NCBI GenBank assembly: GCA_041946675.1
Contig: JBHGAU010000003.1
Span: 1-64,000, forward strand
Direction: 5' to 3'
Length of the DNA: 64,000 bases
Origin: CAWBKV01 sp041946675
GTDB taxonomy: Archaea; Halobacteriota; Methanosarcinia; Methanotrichales; Methanotrichaceae
The translations under genes and the position numbers were made by a program. The notes beneath the pieces were generated by a model, which did not search any database, had not been told where the DNA came from, and was given only the letters and a program-made list of their open reading frames with translations. Below are positions 37,487-45,254 of the stretch, one piece after another. The first letter of the stretch is position 1. Each line of letters starts with the position of its first letter.

Positions 37487-37896
37487 CTAACCTGTTCTGC
37501 TCCGAGAGCGCGTGTTTCGTAGTTAGCTGGGCTGTTGACGGTTTATTATATCAGGGGCGCGAAAGGTCACGAGTACCCCGACTCTCAGGTCGGGGGTGAA
37601 GTAAACCCTCGCATGTTTTTTCATTCATTAGATCGCTTGAGAAAGCTGGATATTCGGTAGTCAGGACAGCGGCTGCTTAGAGGACAAGGAGGAGTATTTT
37701 CATATCAAAACTTGAAAGGAGGCAGTTCTTATAGGCTGTTCAAGCTTCATCCTGAATTGAAAATTTGATTGCGCTTGTCAATTACTTTTTGGTTGATATA
37801 TAAAAGTCAAAGATTTAGGGACTGTATGGATTTGTGTAATGGGCGATGGTAAGAAGAAAAAAGCTAATTGTAGTTTATACATAAGATAAAAAAAAG
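37487..37896. other. Intergenic stretch with an IS200/IS605-type end hairpin
   Basis: No gene. CCCCGAC (37576-37582) pairs with GTCGGGG (37589-37595) and is followed by TGAAGTAAA, the look of the right-end hairpin of IS200/IS605 elements, the 3' part of a TnpB guide RNA. No tnpA or tnpB is present. Beyond it, 37690-37740 contains two ribosome-site-like purine tracts without a sizeable frame. Confidence 0.35.
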
Positions 37897-37912
37897 CGAA
37901 ATACTTAAATAA
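37897..37912 (+). promoter_or_regulatory. BRE/TATA promoter of the RiPP operon
   Basis: CGAAATA followed by CTTAAATAA fits an archaeal BRE plus TATA box. Expected transcript start near 37935, about 65 nt before the precursor ATG. No good 28-bp operator overlaps it. Confidence 0.5.
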
Positions 37913-37998
37913 TATGAATAAATAACTAGATAGTAGCAAATAACCTTAAGCGGTTTAAATCCGATAAAGGGTAAGAAAATAAAATGGAGGAGAAATAG

Positions 37999-38064
37999 AT
38001 GGGGACGTATGTAAAACCCAAAGTGAAATTAGTTGTGGTTAGACCCGAACATACATGCCATTAA
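37999..38064 (+). CDS. Putative RiPP precursor peptide
   Basis: A 21-residue peptide starting MGTYVKPKVKL, continuing VVVRPEHTCH. ATG stands 7 nt after a perfect GGAGG (37986-37990). TYVKPKV fits the YxxPx(L/V) leader motif recognised by PqqD-like domains, and such a protein is encoded 87 nt downstream, followed by two SPASM radical SAM enzymes. The C-terminal tail His-Thr-Cys-His carries likely modification or metal-binding residues. It is very short for a leader plus core. A hairpin with T-tract follows, as often seen after precursor genes. No family could be assigned. Confidence 0.55.
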   Translation: MGTYVKPKVKLVVVRPEHTCH

Positions 38065-38102
38065 TGGTGATGGATATAAGAGTCCGTTATCTGTTGGCGT
38101 TC

Positions 38103-38135
38103 CACTGCCTAACTTGATAGGCAGTGAGTTTTTTT
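38103..38135 (+). terminator. Hairpin plus T-tract between precursor and modification genes
   Basis: CACTGCC (38103-38109) pairs with GGCAGTG (38120-38126), then seven T residues at 38129-38135. It would partly terminate transcription and so raise the ratio of precursor to enzyme mRNA. Confidence 0.55.
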
Positions 38136-38151
38136 ACACAGGAGATACGTT

Positions 38152-38445
38152 ATGTGTGGGGGAAATGAACTACTGGAAAAGACAAAGGGGTTGCGAGAGA
38201 GGGATCTTAAATCAAAGATGATTTTATATGATCCTGTAGCGTGTGTTTATGTGGACTTAAACGAAACTGCAAAATATATATGGGATCTTATTGATAAAAA
38301 AACATTAGATGAAATAATAGAGAATTATGCAAAATATTACGGAGTCGATCTCCAAATAGCAGAAACCGATGTATATTATGTGGTTGAAGAATTGGAGCAA
38401 AAAGGTATAATCAGTATAAACAGGTCAAAAGAAGTGAATCAATGA
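38152..38445 (+). CDS. PqqD-like RiPP recognition protein
   Basis: 97 residues; from about residue 20 the PqqD-family pattern is clear: MILYDPVACVYVDLNETAKY then IWDLIDKKTLDEIIE, a YYVVEELEQKGII C-terminal helix. PqqD-like RREs bind leader peptides and present them to radical SAM enzymes. ATG follows GGAG (38141-38144); the gene overlaps the radical SAM gene by 4 nt (ATGA). AT-rich compared with the importer genes. Confidence 0.85.
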   Translation: MCGGNELLEKTKGLRERDLKSKMILYDPVACVYVDLNETAKYIWDLIDKKTLDEIIENYAKYYGVDLQIAETDVYYVVEELEQKGIISINRSKEVNQ

Positions 38446-39470
38446 GTGATTTTTATCCTATAGAAGTTACATATCTAGTTACAAATGCATGTAATGCAAA
38501 ATGTAAGCACTGTTACCTTAATGCAGGTCAGCCTCTTCCAAATGAGCTTACTTTGGAATATATAAAAAAATTATTTTCTGATTTATACGATGCGGGGACA
38601 ATAAACGTGGAATTCAGTGGAGGTGAGCCATTACTTAGACAGAATTTTATAGAAATGATGAAAACTGCACAATCCGCTGATTTAACAATCTCAATCTGTT
38701 CAAATGGGCTATTGATTGATAAAAAAATGGCAGAAACTTTTAAGGATATTGGTGTGAAGCATGTGCAAATAAGCATTGATGGCCTCGAGGCAAATAACGA
38801 TTTTTTGAGGGGTAAAGGCGCTTTTGAAGCGGCAGTCAATGCTGTAAAATATCTGAAAGAGGCAGAAGTAAAGACATATGTACGAACCACAGTAACACAA
38901 AAAACATTATACGAGCTTGATCAGTTAGTTAATCTAGCGATTGATTTAAACGCTGATTTGTATGGAGCGAAGCTCTTCCACGCCGTAGGTAGAGGGATAG
39001 GATATAAAGAAGATCTCATGCTAAATAGCGACGATATGCAGAAATTTAAAAATATTATTCGCAGAATTTCCGAAATTTATAGCGATAAAATCCATATATT
39101 AAGCGATAATCCTGGCTTTTTCGAGAGCAGCAAATCCCATGGACTCTCTGAAGATGAGATGAGGACATTTACATGCCAAGGAGGAAGATCCTGGTGTGTT
39201 ATTATGCCAAATGGTGTGGTTACCCCCTGTGATATAATTCCTTTCTACGCAGGTAACATTCGTAAAGAAAAGTTCTCCGAAATTTGGGAAAAAGCAGCTG
39301 TTTTCAAAACTTTCAGAGAATTTGATCCCAATTCATTGAAAGGTGTTTGCGGTGGCTGTGAATATAGAAATATCTGTGGTGGTCACTGTCATGCTCTGGC
39401 ACTGCTATTTAACGGAGATTTCTTCGGAAGTGATCCAACATGTTGGCGTGTAAGCAAAGCTGTACTGTAA
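38442..39470 (+). CDS. Radical SAM/SPASM peptide-modifying enzyme 1
   Basis: 342 residues. CNAKCKHC (Cys17, 21, 24) is the CxxxCxxC site of the radical SAM 4Fe-4S cluster; SGGEP near residue 60 binds SAM. The C-terminal SPASM domain has CQGGRSWC, GVVTPC, CGGC and CGGHC cysteines for auxiliary clusters. Similar in plan to PqqE, MftC and thioether-forming enzymes. It would install a radical modification such as a carbon-carbon, carbon-oxygen or thioether bond in the precursor (family knowledge; actual chemistry unknown). AT-rich codon use suggests acquisition by transfer. Confidence 0.88.
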   Translation: MSDFYPIEVTYLVTNACNAKCKHCYLNAGQPLPNELTLEYIKKLFSDLYDAGTINVEFSGGEPLLRQNFIEMMKTAQSADLTISICSNGLLIDKKMAETFKDIGVKHVQISIDGLEANNDFLRGKGAFEAAVNAVKYLKEAEVKTYVRTTVTQKTLYELDQLVNLAIDLNADLYGAKLFHAVGRGIGYKEDLMLNSDDMQKFKNIIRRISEIYSDKIHILSDNPGFFESSKSHGLSEDEMRTFTCQGGRSWCVIMPNGVVTPCDIIPFYAGNIRKEKFSEIWEKAAVFKTFREFDPNSLKGVCGGCEYRNICGGHCHALALLFNGDFFGSDPTCWRVSKAVL

Positions 39471-39487
39471 TCTCTACCCGTGCAAAG

Positions 39488-39679
39488 ATGGCTAAAACAG
39501 CTATATATAATTTTATTTCACATGCAAAATGTTATGATTTCTATAGATTCTGTCGATCTCGTTGTGCCATGGGAAAATCGATATCAACTGACTATGCAAC
39601 AATGCAACACCATCACGATATGCAACAGAACAGAGATTTTCAGGCATTAATACTGAACGCCAAGGAGTATGTTGGTTAA
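39488..39679 (+). CDS. Cys/His-rich small protein, possible second RiPP substrate
   Basis: 63 residues from ATG 39488, 17 nt after the first radical SAM gene, ending in TAATG that contains the start of the second enzyme. Features: Cys in AKCYDFYRFCRSRCAMG (three within 12 residues) and TMQHHHDMQQ with three consecutive His. No known domain and no good ribosome site. The tight coupling, Cys spacing and lack of a hydrophobic region suit a precursor or metal-binding accessory; it could also be a chance frame, since the gap is only 208 nt. Confidence 0.45.
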   Translation: MAKTAIYNFISHAKCYDFYRFCRSRCAMGKSISTDYATMQHHHDMQQNRDFQALILNAKEYVG

Positions 39680-40710
39680 TGGCAAATGAGACTTACTATC
39701 CCATGATGGTTAGCTGGGAGCTGACAAATGCTTGCAATCTCAATTGTATATATTGCTTTAACGACTCAGGCAGAGCATTTGAGAATGAATTAACTAAAGA
39801 AGAGATCTATAGCACCTTAAGAAGTCTTAATGATGCCGGAGTGATACGAATAGAATTCACAGGCGGCGAACCTATGATGAGGCAGGATTTCGTCGATATC
39901 ATAAAAGAGGCATATAAACTGGATTTCATAATCTCGATTGCCTCCAATGGCACCGTTATTAAGAAGAATATAGCCTCTGTTTTAAAAGATATAGAGGTTG
40001 CACATGTGCAGATAAGTCTGGATGGCTTGAAGGAAACGCACGATTATCATAAAGGGCTAAACGGTGCTTTTGATCTGGTTGTTCAGGGAATCAAGATGCT
40101 TAAGGAACAAGACATACGCGTTCACGCCAGGATGACGGTGACAAAAAAGAACATTCTTGAGATAGAGGATGTCTTAAAACTTTCAGTAAGTCTTGGTGTA
40201 AACGAGGTCGGTATGATGCGAGTCTGGTCATCAGGACGGTCATTAGATGGCCAGCTCAATTTAAATGCAAACGAAATTATTGGTCTAAATTATGAAATGC
40301 AGCGTCTTATGGAATTATATAAGGAAGAGATCAACGTCAGGTACGATCATTGCGGATTTTTTATGAGAGAAGCTTTCCGGCCATTTAGGGAGAATAATGA
40401 TAGAATATGCCAATGCGCAAGAACCACCTGCGTTATCAAACCTGACGGAATAGTTACTCCTTGTGAGATACTGACTATGAAAGCAGGAGACTTGAGAGCT
40501 GAAACCTTCGCTGAAATATGGAGAGACTCTTCAGTCATGGAGGAGTTTCGTTCCTTTGACCCGGACAACCTCAAGGGAACATGTGGGATATGTTCTGACA
40601 GATATGTATGTGGTGGCAATTGCAGAGCCTTGGCATTAATTCATCACGGGGATTTTTATGCTGAGGATACTTCCTGCTGGAAGGTCATGAAAAGCAAAAT
40701 GGCGAAATGA
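39679..40710 (+). CDS. Radical SAM/SPASM peptide-modifying enzyme 2
   Basis: 343 residues. Radical SAM site CNLNCIYC (Cys19, 23, 26), TGGEP near 62, SPASM cysteines in CQCARTTC, GIVTPC, CGIC and CGGNC. Clearly paralogous to the enzyme at 38442 but diverged, so the two probably act on different substrates or steps. It is followed after about 45 nt by a family-5 binding protein, with no promoter or terminator in between, tying peptide modification to a nickel-type importer in one transcript. Confidence 0.88.
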   Translation: MANETYYPMMVSWELTNACNLNCIYCFNDSGRAFENELTKEEIYSTLRSLNDAGVIRIEFTGGEPMMRQDFVDIIKEAYKLDFIISIASNGTVIKKNIASVLKDIEVAHVQISLDGLKETHDYHKGLNGAFDLVVQGIKMLKEQDIRVHARMTVTKKNILEIEDVLKLSVSLGVNEVGMMRVWSSGRSLDGQLNLNANEIIGLNYEMQRLMELYKEEINVRYDHCGFFMREAFRPFRENNDRICQCARTTCVIKPDGIVTPCEILTMKAGDLRAETFAEIWRDSSVMEEFRSFDPDNLKGTCGICSDRYVCGGNCRALALIHHGDFYAEDTSCWKVMKSKMAK

Positions 40711-40756
40711 AAAGCTAATTTATGATTGCAAAAATGTCTCTGAGGTGATACGAGTG

Positions 40757-42367
40757 ATGAATCAAAGAACGCATTGGCATGGTGCTGGCGAATTAATCCT
40801 AATTTTCGCTTTGAGCATCTCAATCGTTTGTGTTAACGCATCAACGGTTAATGATAACAATACTTTAAAAATAGGCATTGCTAAGGTTTATGATAGAATT
40901 GGGTTTTTTTCGCCTGGCATGGGCCACAACTACTATCAATCCGTAATCTATCCAGTGAATAGCCCCCTGGTTTATGAGGATATAAGCGGAGAATTGAAAC
41001 CTGCCCTAGCCAAATCCTGGGAGAACACGGATGGCGGTAAGACGTGGATAATTCATCTTGACGAGAAGGCGAAGTGGCATGATGGTCAACCTGTTACTTC
41101 TGAGGATCTGAAATTCTCAAGCGAATTTAATCGTAAAAGGGATTCCCGAGTAGATGAATTCATGAAGGAATATCTGGACAGTATCCAAACGCCAGATGAA
41201 CATACATTGATCTACAAGTTAAAGAAACCGTTTTCTCCCTTCTTGAGCTGGTTGACTCCAGCCGGCCTATCAACAATTATTCCCAAACATATTTGGGAAG
41301 GAATAAGCCCTGAAAAAGCCGGAGAATCAGAGGATATGATCGGTTGCGGTCCATTCATCTTGGAGAAGTTCGATAAAGATAGGAATGTCATAGTCTTCAA
41401 ATCCAGTGATAACTATTTTGGAGAGAAGCCTAAGGTCTCCAAAGTTGAGCTTCATATGTTTAAAGGAGAAGATACGATGCTCATGGCCTTGAAAAAAGGA
41501 GAGATCGATGTTGCAGGCATGATTAAGGGTTTATCAGTGCCTTCACTGCTAAACGAGAACGATATCAAAATCAAGGCTACGCCCAGCGGATCTGTGAACA
41601 ATCTGATCTTCAACATGCGCAACTATCCATTGAATATAACTGCGGTGAGACAAGCAATGGCCTATTGCATAGACTACAACCAGATCACTGAGACCTCAAC
41701 CCTTAATTATGGACAGGCTGGGGGCTATGCTCCGGATATATCACCCGATATGTGGTGGTTCAATCCCGATGCTACAAGATATACCAGAAACGTAACCACT
41801 GCGAACAGACTGTTGAACTCCGTGGGTTTCAACGACACTGATAAAGACGGAATTCGAGAGCTTCCAGATGGGCGTGATCTAGCGATCAATCTTTATGTTC
41901 CGGGACCTGATGCCAATTACATGAGAGTGGCTGAGATGATAAGCAAATATATGAAAGAGGCTGGCATAAAGGTGGAGGTCAGAGGAGTGGATTACTCTGT
42001 TTGGACGGACGAGTTCCTCTTCAAGCATACCTTTGATACTATCATCGAGGGCACTACATTGATAGATAGCCCGTTCAAGAGCGCTTACATCGATTTGATC
42101 TTTTGTGATATGCCCGGATATAAGAATGTGACACAAAAATTCATGAATTCGGTGGATTCGCTGCTGAGCGAGAGCTCCACAGAAAAACAGAAAAAGATCT
42201 CTTATGACATCCAACAGATGGTAGCAAAAGATGTTCCAGGTGTCTCTCTATATTCAACACAGATTATTGATGCCTACAGGTCAGACAAGTTTGGAGGGCT
42301 TGTACAGCTCCCCTTTGATGGTATCGTGAACTATCAATCCATGATCCACGCTGCCAAGGTGAAATAA
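40757..42367 (+). CDS. Family-5 extracellular solute-binding protein downstream of the RiPP genes
   Basis: About 536 residues, SBP_bac_5. Signal peptide (ELILIFALSISIVCVNA), then FFSPGMGHNYYQSVIYPVN, which replaces the usual GTTHVGL block, DGQPVTSEDLKFSSEFN, IPKHIWEGI and MAYCIDYNQITE. ATG 40757 lies 9 nt after GAGGTG. It is more diverged from the other receptors than they are among themselves, as expected if it recognises a special ligand such as the modified peptide with metal (inference). Confidence 0.85.
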   Translation: MNQRTHWHGAGELILIFALSISIVCVNASTVNDNNTLKIGIAKVYDRIGFFSPGMGHNYYQSVIYPVNSPLVYEDISGELKPALAKSWENTDGGKTWIIHLDEKAKWHDGQPVTSEDLKFSSEFNRKRDSRVDEFMKEYLDSIQTPDEHTLIYKLKKPFSPFLSWLTPAGLSTIIPKHIWEGISPEKAGESEDMIGCGPFILEKFDKDRNVIVFKSSDNYFGEKPKVSKVELHMFKGEDTMLMALKKGEIDVAGMIKGLSVPSLLNENDIKIKATPSGSVNNLIFNMRNYPLNITAVRQAMAYCIDYNQITETSTLNYGQAGGYAPDISPDMWWFNPDATRYTRNVTTANRLLNSVGFNDTDKDGIRELPDGRDLAINLYVPGPDANYMRVAEMISKYMKEAGIKVEVRGVDYSVWTDEFLFKHTFDTIIEGTTLIDSPFKSAYIDLIFCDMPGYKNVTQKFMNSVDSLLSESSTEKQKKISYDIQQMVAKDVPGVSLYSTQIIDAYRSDKFGGLVQLPFDGIVNYQSMIHAAKVK

Positions 42368-42469
42368 TGAGCCTTGGCAGTAGGTATCTTTTTATAAAAC
42401 CATTTTATTCGGCAAGAGACTTTTGAACGTGACCGAAGTTCAGGCAATAGTCCTTGTGCACAGAGAATA

Positions 42470-43471
42470 ATGTCAAGACATGTTTTCGATGATAAAACGG
42501 CATGGTTTCTTCTTTCCAGGTCCTTTCGATATCTTTTAACCTTCGTTTTAGTGGTTGTGCTTAGCTTCTTAATTCCCAGGTTTATGCCCGGAGATCCTGT
42601 AGTAAATCTGCTGGGGGGAGACCATGCCTATATTTCTTCAGAAGCAATGCAAAATATGAGGATGGAATTGGGCCTGGAAAAGCCGTTGTATTTGCAGTTC
42701 CTGATCTATCTAAACAGCTTGCTGCAAGGAGATTGGGGAAAATCCTTTCACTATGCTCAACCCATCCTCCCCATCATCTGCTACCGTCTACAATGGACTC
42801 TGGTCTTGATGATTCCATCAATAATCTTGGGAGCAGCGCTTGGAACGGTCTTGGGCTCTCTTGCCGGGTGGAGGAAGGGCGGGCAATTCGATATAATTAT
42901 GTCCTCCCTTTTGCTCCTGCTTTACTCGACGCCAGGATACTGGCTGGCTATGCTTTTCGCTCTAATCCTGGGATTCTATCTGAATCTGCTGCCCTTCTAT
43001 GGAATGACTTCTTCAGATTCAGTCGGACTTGAAAGAGCCCTGGATATCCTGAGACATATGATATTGCCAGCTTCGGTGCTAACGATATACAAAGCGGCTC
43101 ACAATTATCTGATCGCCAGGGGCTCTATTATCCAGGTATCTGAAGAAGGCTACATCTTAACAGCACGAGCTAAGGGATTGGGAGAGAATGCAGTCCTATT
43201 CAAGCACGTGCTGAAAAACGCCATGCTTCCATTAGCAACATCAGTGGCCATGGACTTCGGATTCATGCTCTCAGGAACCATCCTTGTGGAGATCGTCTTC
43301 TCGTGGAATGGCATGGGCACTCTTGTCTACGACTCTGTGGTGACGAGAGATTACCCGATGCTCAATGGGTGTCTGATAATTATTAGCATCTGCGTTATTA
43401 TCTCTAATCTGCTGGTGGACTTTTTCTACTATCTGCTTGACCCGAGAATCAGAGGTGGGGAGATCATTTGA
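42470..43471 (+). CDS. Nickel/peptide ABC importer permease, NikB/DppB type
   Basis: 333 residues with FLIPRFMPGDPVVNLLGGD, six helices and EAA loop (ARAKGLGENAVLFKHVLKNAMLP). Preceded by the binding protein and overlapping the methyltransferase gene (TGATG). Confidence 0.9.
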   Translation: MSRHVFDDKTAWFLLSRSFRYLLTFVLVVVLSFLIPRFMPGDPVVNLLGGDHAYISSEAMQNMRMELGLEKPLYLQFLIYLNSLLQGDWGKSFHYAQPILPIICYRLQWTLVLMIPSIILGAALGTVLGSLAGWRKGGQFDIIMSSLLLLLYSTPGYWLAMLFALILGFYLNLLPFYGMTSSDSVGLERALDILRHMILPASVLTIYKAAHNYLIARGSIIQVSEEGYILTARAKGLGENAVLFKHVLKNAMLPLATSVAMDFGFMLSGTILVEIVFSWNGMGTLVYDSVVTRDYPMLNGCLIIISICVIISNLLVDFFYYLLDPRIRGGEII

Positions 43472-44178
43472 TGGAAGACAGGGATGATGAAAAAATCACT
43501 CTAAAAACAATCAACTTGGAGCGAGCCAGGTATGCGTTGGATGACTTCGGGCCGCGCGCTGCATGTTACGATTATTACATCCAGTCAGTCCCTGCGGCCA
43601 AGATGGCCGAGGCTGTGGCTTATGCTGCAGGATTCCAAGAGACCGATAAAGTGCTCGATTTGGCTTGCGGCACGGGATTTCTCTTAAAGCATCTTCCGGG
43701 AGATGGGTTGAGATGCGGACTGGATCTTTGCAAGGCGATGCTGCTCAAAGCAGGCGGAAATCATTTCCATCGGGTGCAGGCTCATGCTTGTGCACTTCCA
43801 TTCCGGGATGAGACATTCGATGTGGTAGTATGTCTGGGCGCGATCAATATATTCGACGACAATGAGCTTGGGCTTCTTTTAAGAGAGATAATTCGAACCT
43901 TGAACAAGAGAGGATGTTTCGTTGCAGATGCGTCCATACTGCCGCACCCTTCCACTTTAGACCGGCTGCTACATCCATTGCTCAGAACATATAATCACCT
44001 GATCTCCACTGCCTGGAGATGTCCGGTAACAATCCAGTATCACAAAAGAGATATCGATCAACTTGGGACGATCTTTGAAAACCATTTTGAAGAGGTGGAG
44101 ACATTTATGAGGAATGATCTAATCCGAATAGGCATGGGCGTTAAATACGGCATTGGGATAGTGGTGGGAAGAAAATGA
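43471..44178 (+). CDS. Class I SAM-dependent methyltransferase (UbiE-like)
   Basis: 235 residues. Motif I VLDLACGTGFLL near 65, ALPFRDETFDVVVCLGA typical of UbiE-like enzymes. It lacks the N-terminal cap of the methyltransferases at 7286, 23262 and 31491, so it is a different subfamily in an equivalent operon position between NikB- and NikC-type genes. ATG 43471 overlaps the permease stop and is behind GGTGGGGAG. Substrate unknown. Confidence 0.8.
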   Translation: MEDRDDEKITLKTINLERARYALDDFGPRAACYDYYIQSVPAAKMAEAVAYAAGFQETDKVLDLACGTGFLLKHLPGDGLRCGLDLCKAMLLKAGGNHFHRVQAHACALPFRDETFDVVVCLGAINIFDDNELGLLLREIIRTLNKRGCFVADASILPHPSTLDRLLHPLLRTYNHLISTAWRCPVTIQYHKRDIDQLGTIFENHFEEVETFMRNDLIRIGMGVKYGIGIVVGRK

Positions 44179-45050
44179 GTGTGTTTTCAGGCAAACGCGC
44201 GGCACGTCTGGAGTTTTCCGGGTTACTCATACAAAGACCGAGCTGGCCGGTCCTTACCGGCCTCGTCCTGCTGGGCATCTTCCTCTTGCTGGCCATATTC
44301 GCGCCCTTGATCGCGCCATATGATCCTTGGGAGCCCGGAAGGCCATTCTTGCCTCCGAGCGGAGCGCATCCATTTGGCACCAATGACATCGGCCAAGACA
44401 TATTCAGCGAACTTATCTTCGGTACACGCATCTCCCTCTTTGTAGGCTTCTTCGCCGCCTTCGTCTCTGTGGCCGTCGGCGCCCTTGTGGGTCTCTTCTC
44501 CGGCTACCTGCGCGGCGCAGCGGATGAAGTTCTTATGGGCGCAACAGATATCGTTCTCATCATACCGGCCCTGCCGCTCATGATCATCCTTGCAGCACAC
44601 AGCAGCCCAAGCATCTGGAATATCATAATAGTAATCGGAGCCCTCTGGTGGACCTCTACCGCACGGGTGGTCCGCTCGCGAGTGTTGCAGCTGCGCGAGA
44701 CGCCTTTCGTTGAGGCGGCCAGAGGTCTCGGCGCTGGCGATGCTTATATAGTCTTTCGGCATATTCTCCCCAACAGCCTGCAGGTGATCCTGGCAAAATT
44801 CATCCTGGCCGTGGCCGGGGCAATGCTTACTGAAGCCTCCCTGAGCTTCCTGGGCCTTGGTGATCCCTTACAGAAGAGCTGGGGGATGATGCTCAACTAT
44901 GCTTTCTCTCGTGGCGGTTTCATCAACGGCTACTGGTGGTGGTATCTGCCGCCGGGGATCTGCATCTCTCTGGCAGTCCTGAGCTTTGTGCTCATCGGCT
45001 TCGGTCTTGAAGAAAGGGAGCAGAATGCGATGAAGGCTTCTCAGCTTTAG
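44175..45050 (+). CDS. Nickel/peptide ABC importer permease, NikC/DppC type
   Basis: 291 residues: LIAPYDPWEPGRPF, HPFGTNDIGQDIFSELIFG, EAA loop (ARGLGAGDAYIVFRHILPN), EASLSFLGLGDP. Partner of the NikB-type protein at 42470. No ATPases follow, so the channel must borrow those at 9868/10779 or 58299/59216. Confidence 0.9.
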   Translation: MSVFSGKRAARLEFSGLLIQRPSWPVLTGLVLLGIFLLLAIFAPLIAPYDPWEPGRPFLPPSGAHPFGTNDIGQDIFSELIFGTRISLFVGFFAAFVSVAVGALVGLFSGYLRGAADEVLMGATDIVLIIPALPLMIILAAHSSPSIWNIIIVIGALWWTSTARVVRSRVLQLRETPFVEAARGLGAGDAYIVFRHILPNSLQVILAKFILAVAGAMLTEASLSFLGLGDPLQKSWGMMLNYAFSRGGFINGYWWWYLPPGICISLAVLSFVLIGFGLEEREQNAMKASQL

Positions 45051-45085
45051 GTCCCAATGAGCTTCAAAGCCATTAAAAAATTGAT

Positions 45086-45113
45086 GTAATACTATAACCG
45101 AAAAATTTATTAC
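45086..45113 (+). promoter_or_regulatory. Perfect NikR-like operator with promoter, no gene downstream
   Basis: GTAATA-N16-TATTAC, a perfect inverted repeat, with BRE-like CCGAAAAA and TATA-like TTTATTAC inside. No plus-strand gene follows. Confidence 0.65.
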
Positions 45114-45129
45114 TAAATAAGACAAAACT

Positions 45130-45245
45130 AACAAAGCGTCCAGCGAGTCAACTTGGCCTCCGTCAAGTGAAGCTCAATAAACTTGAAGCCTTATGCCATT
45201 AATCCCTGGTTTGTCAGTGCCTTAGGGTACAAGCCAGGGACCTCT
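45130..45245 (+). ncRNA. Possible short structured transcript from the orphan promoter
   Basis: After the promoter come an ACTTG/CAAGT stem (about 45150-45170) and a strong stem-loop, TCCCTGGTTTGT (45203-45214) with ACAAGCCAGGGA (45229-45240), followed by a pyrimidine-rich tail. It could be a small RNA with its terminator, or debris of a deleted gene. Confidence 0.3.
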
Positions 45246-45254
45246 TCTTCATAA

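Noticed and set aside
37610..37740. A nuclease- or resolvase-like fragment suggested by a short translated stretch
   Set aside because: Too short and interrupted by stops; resemblance could be chance.
38033..38221. A 62-codon frame overlapping the RiPP precursor as a longer alternative precursor
   Set aside because: It lacks a ribosome-binding site, runs through the hairpin and into the PqqD-like gene in another frame, and has no recognisable leader motif.
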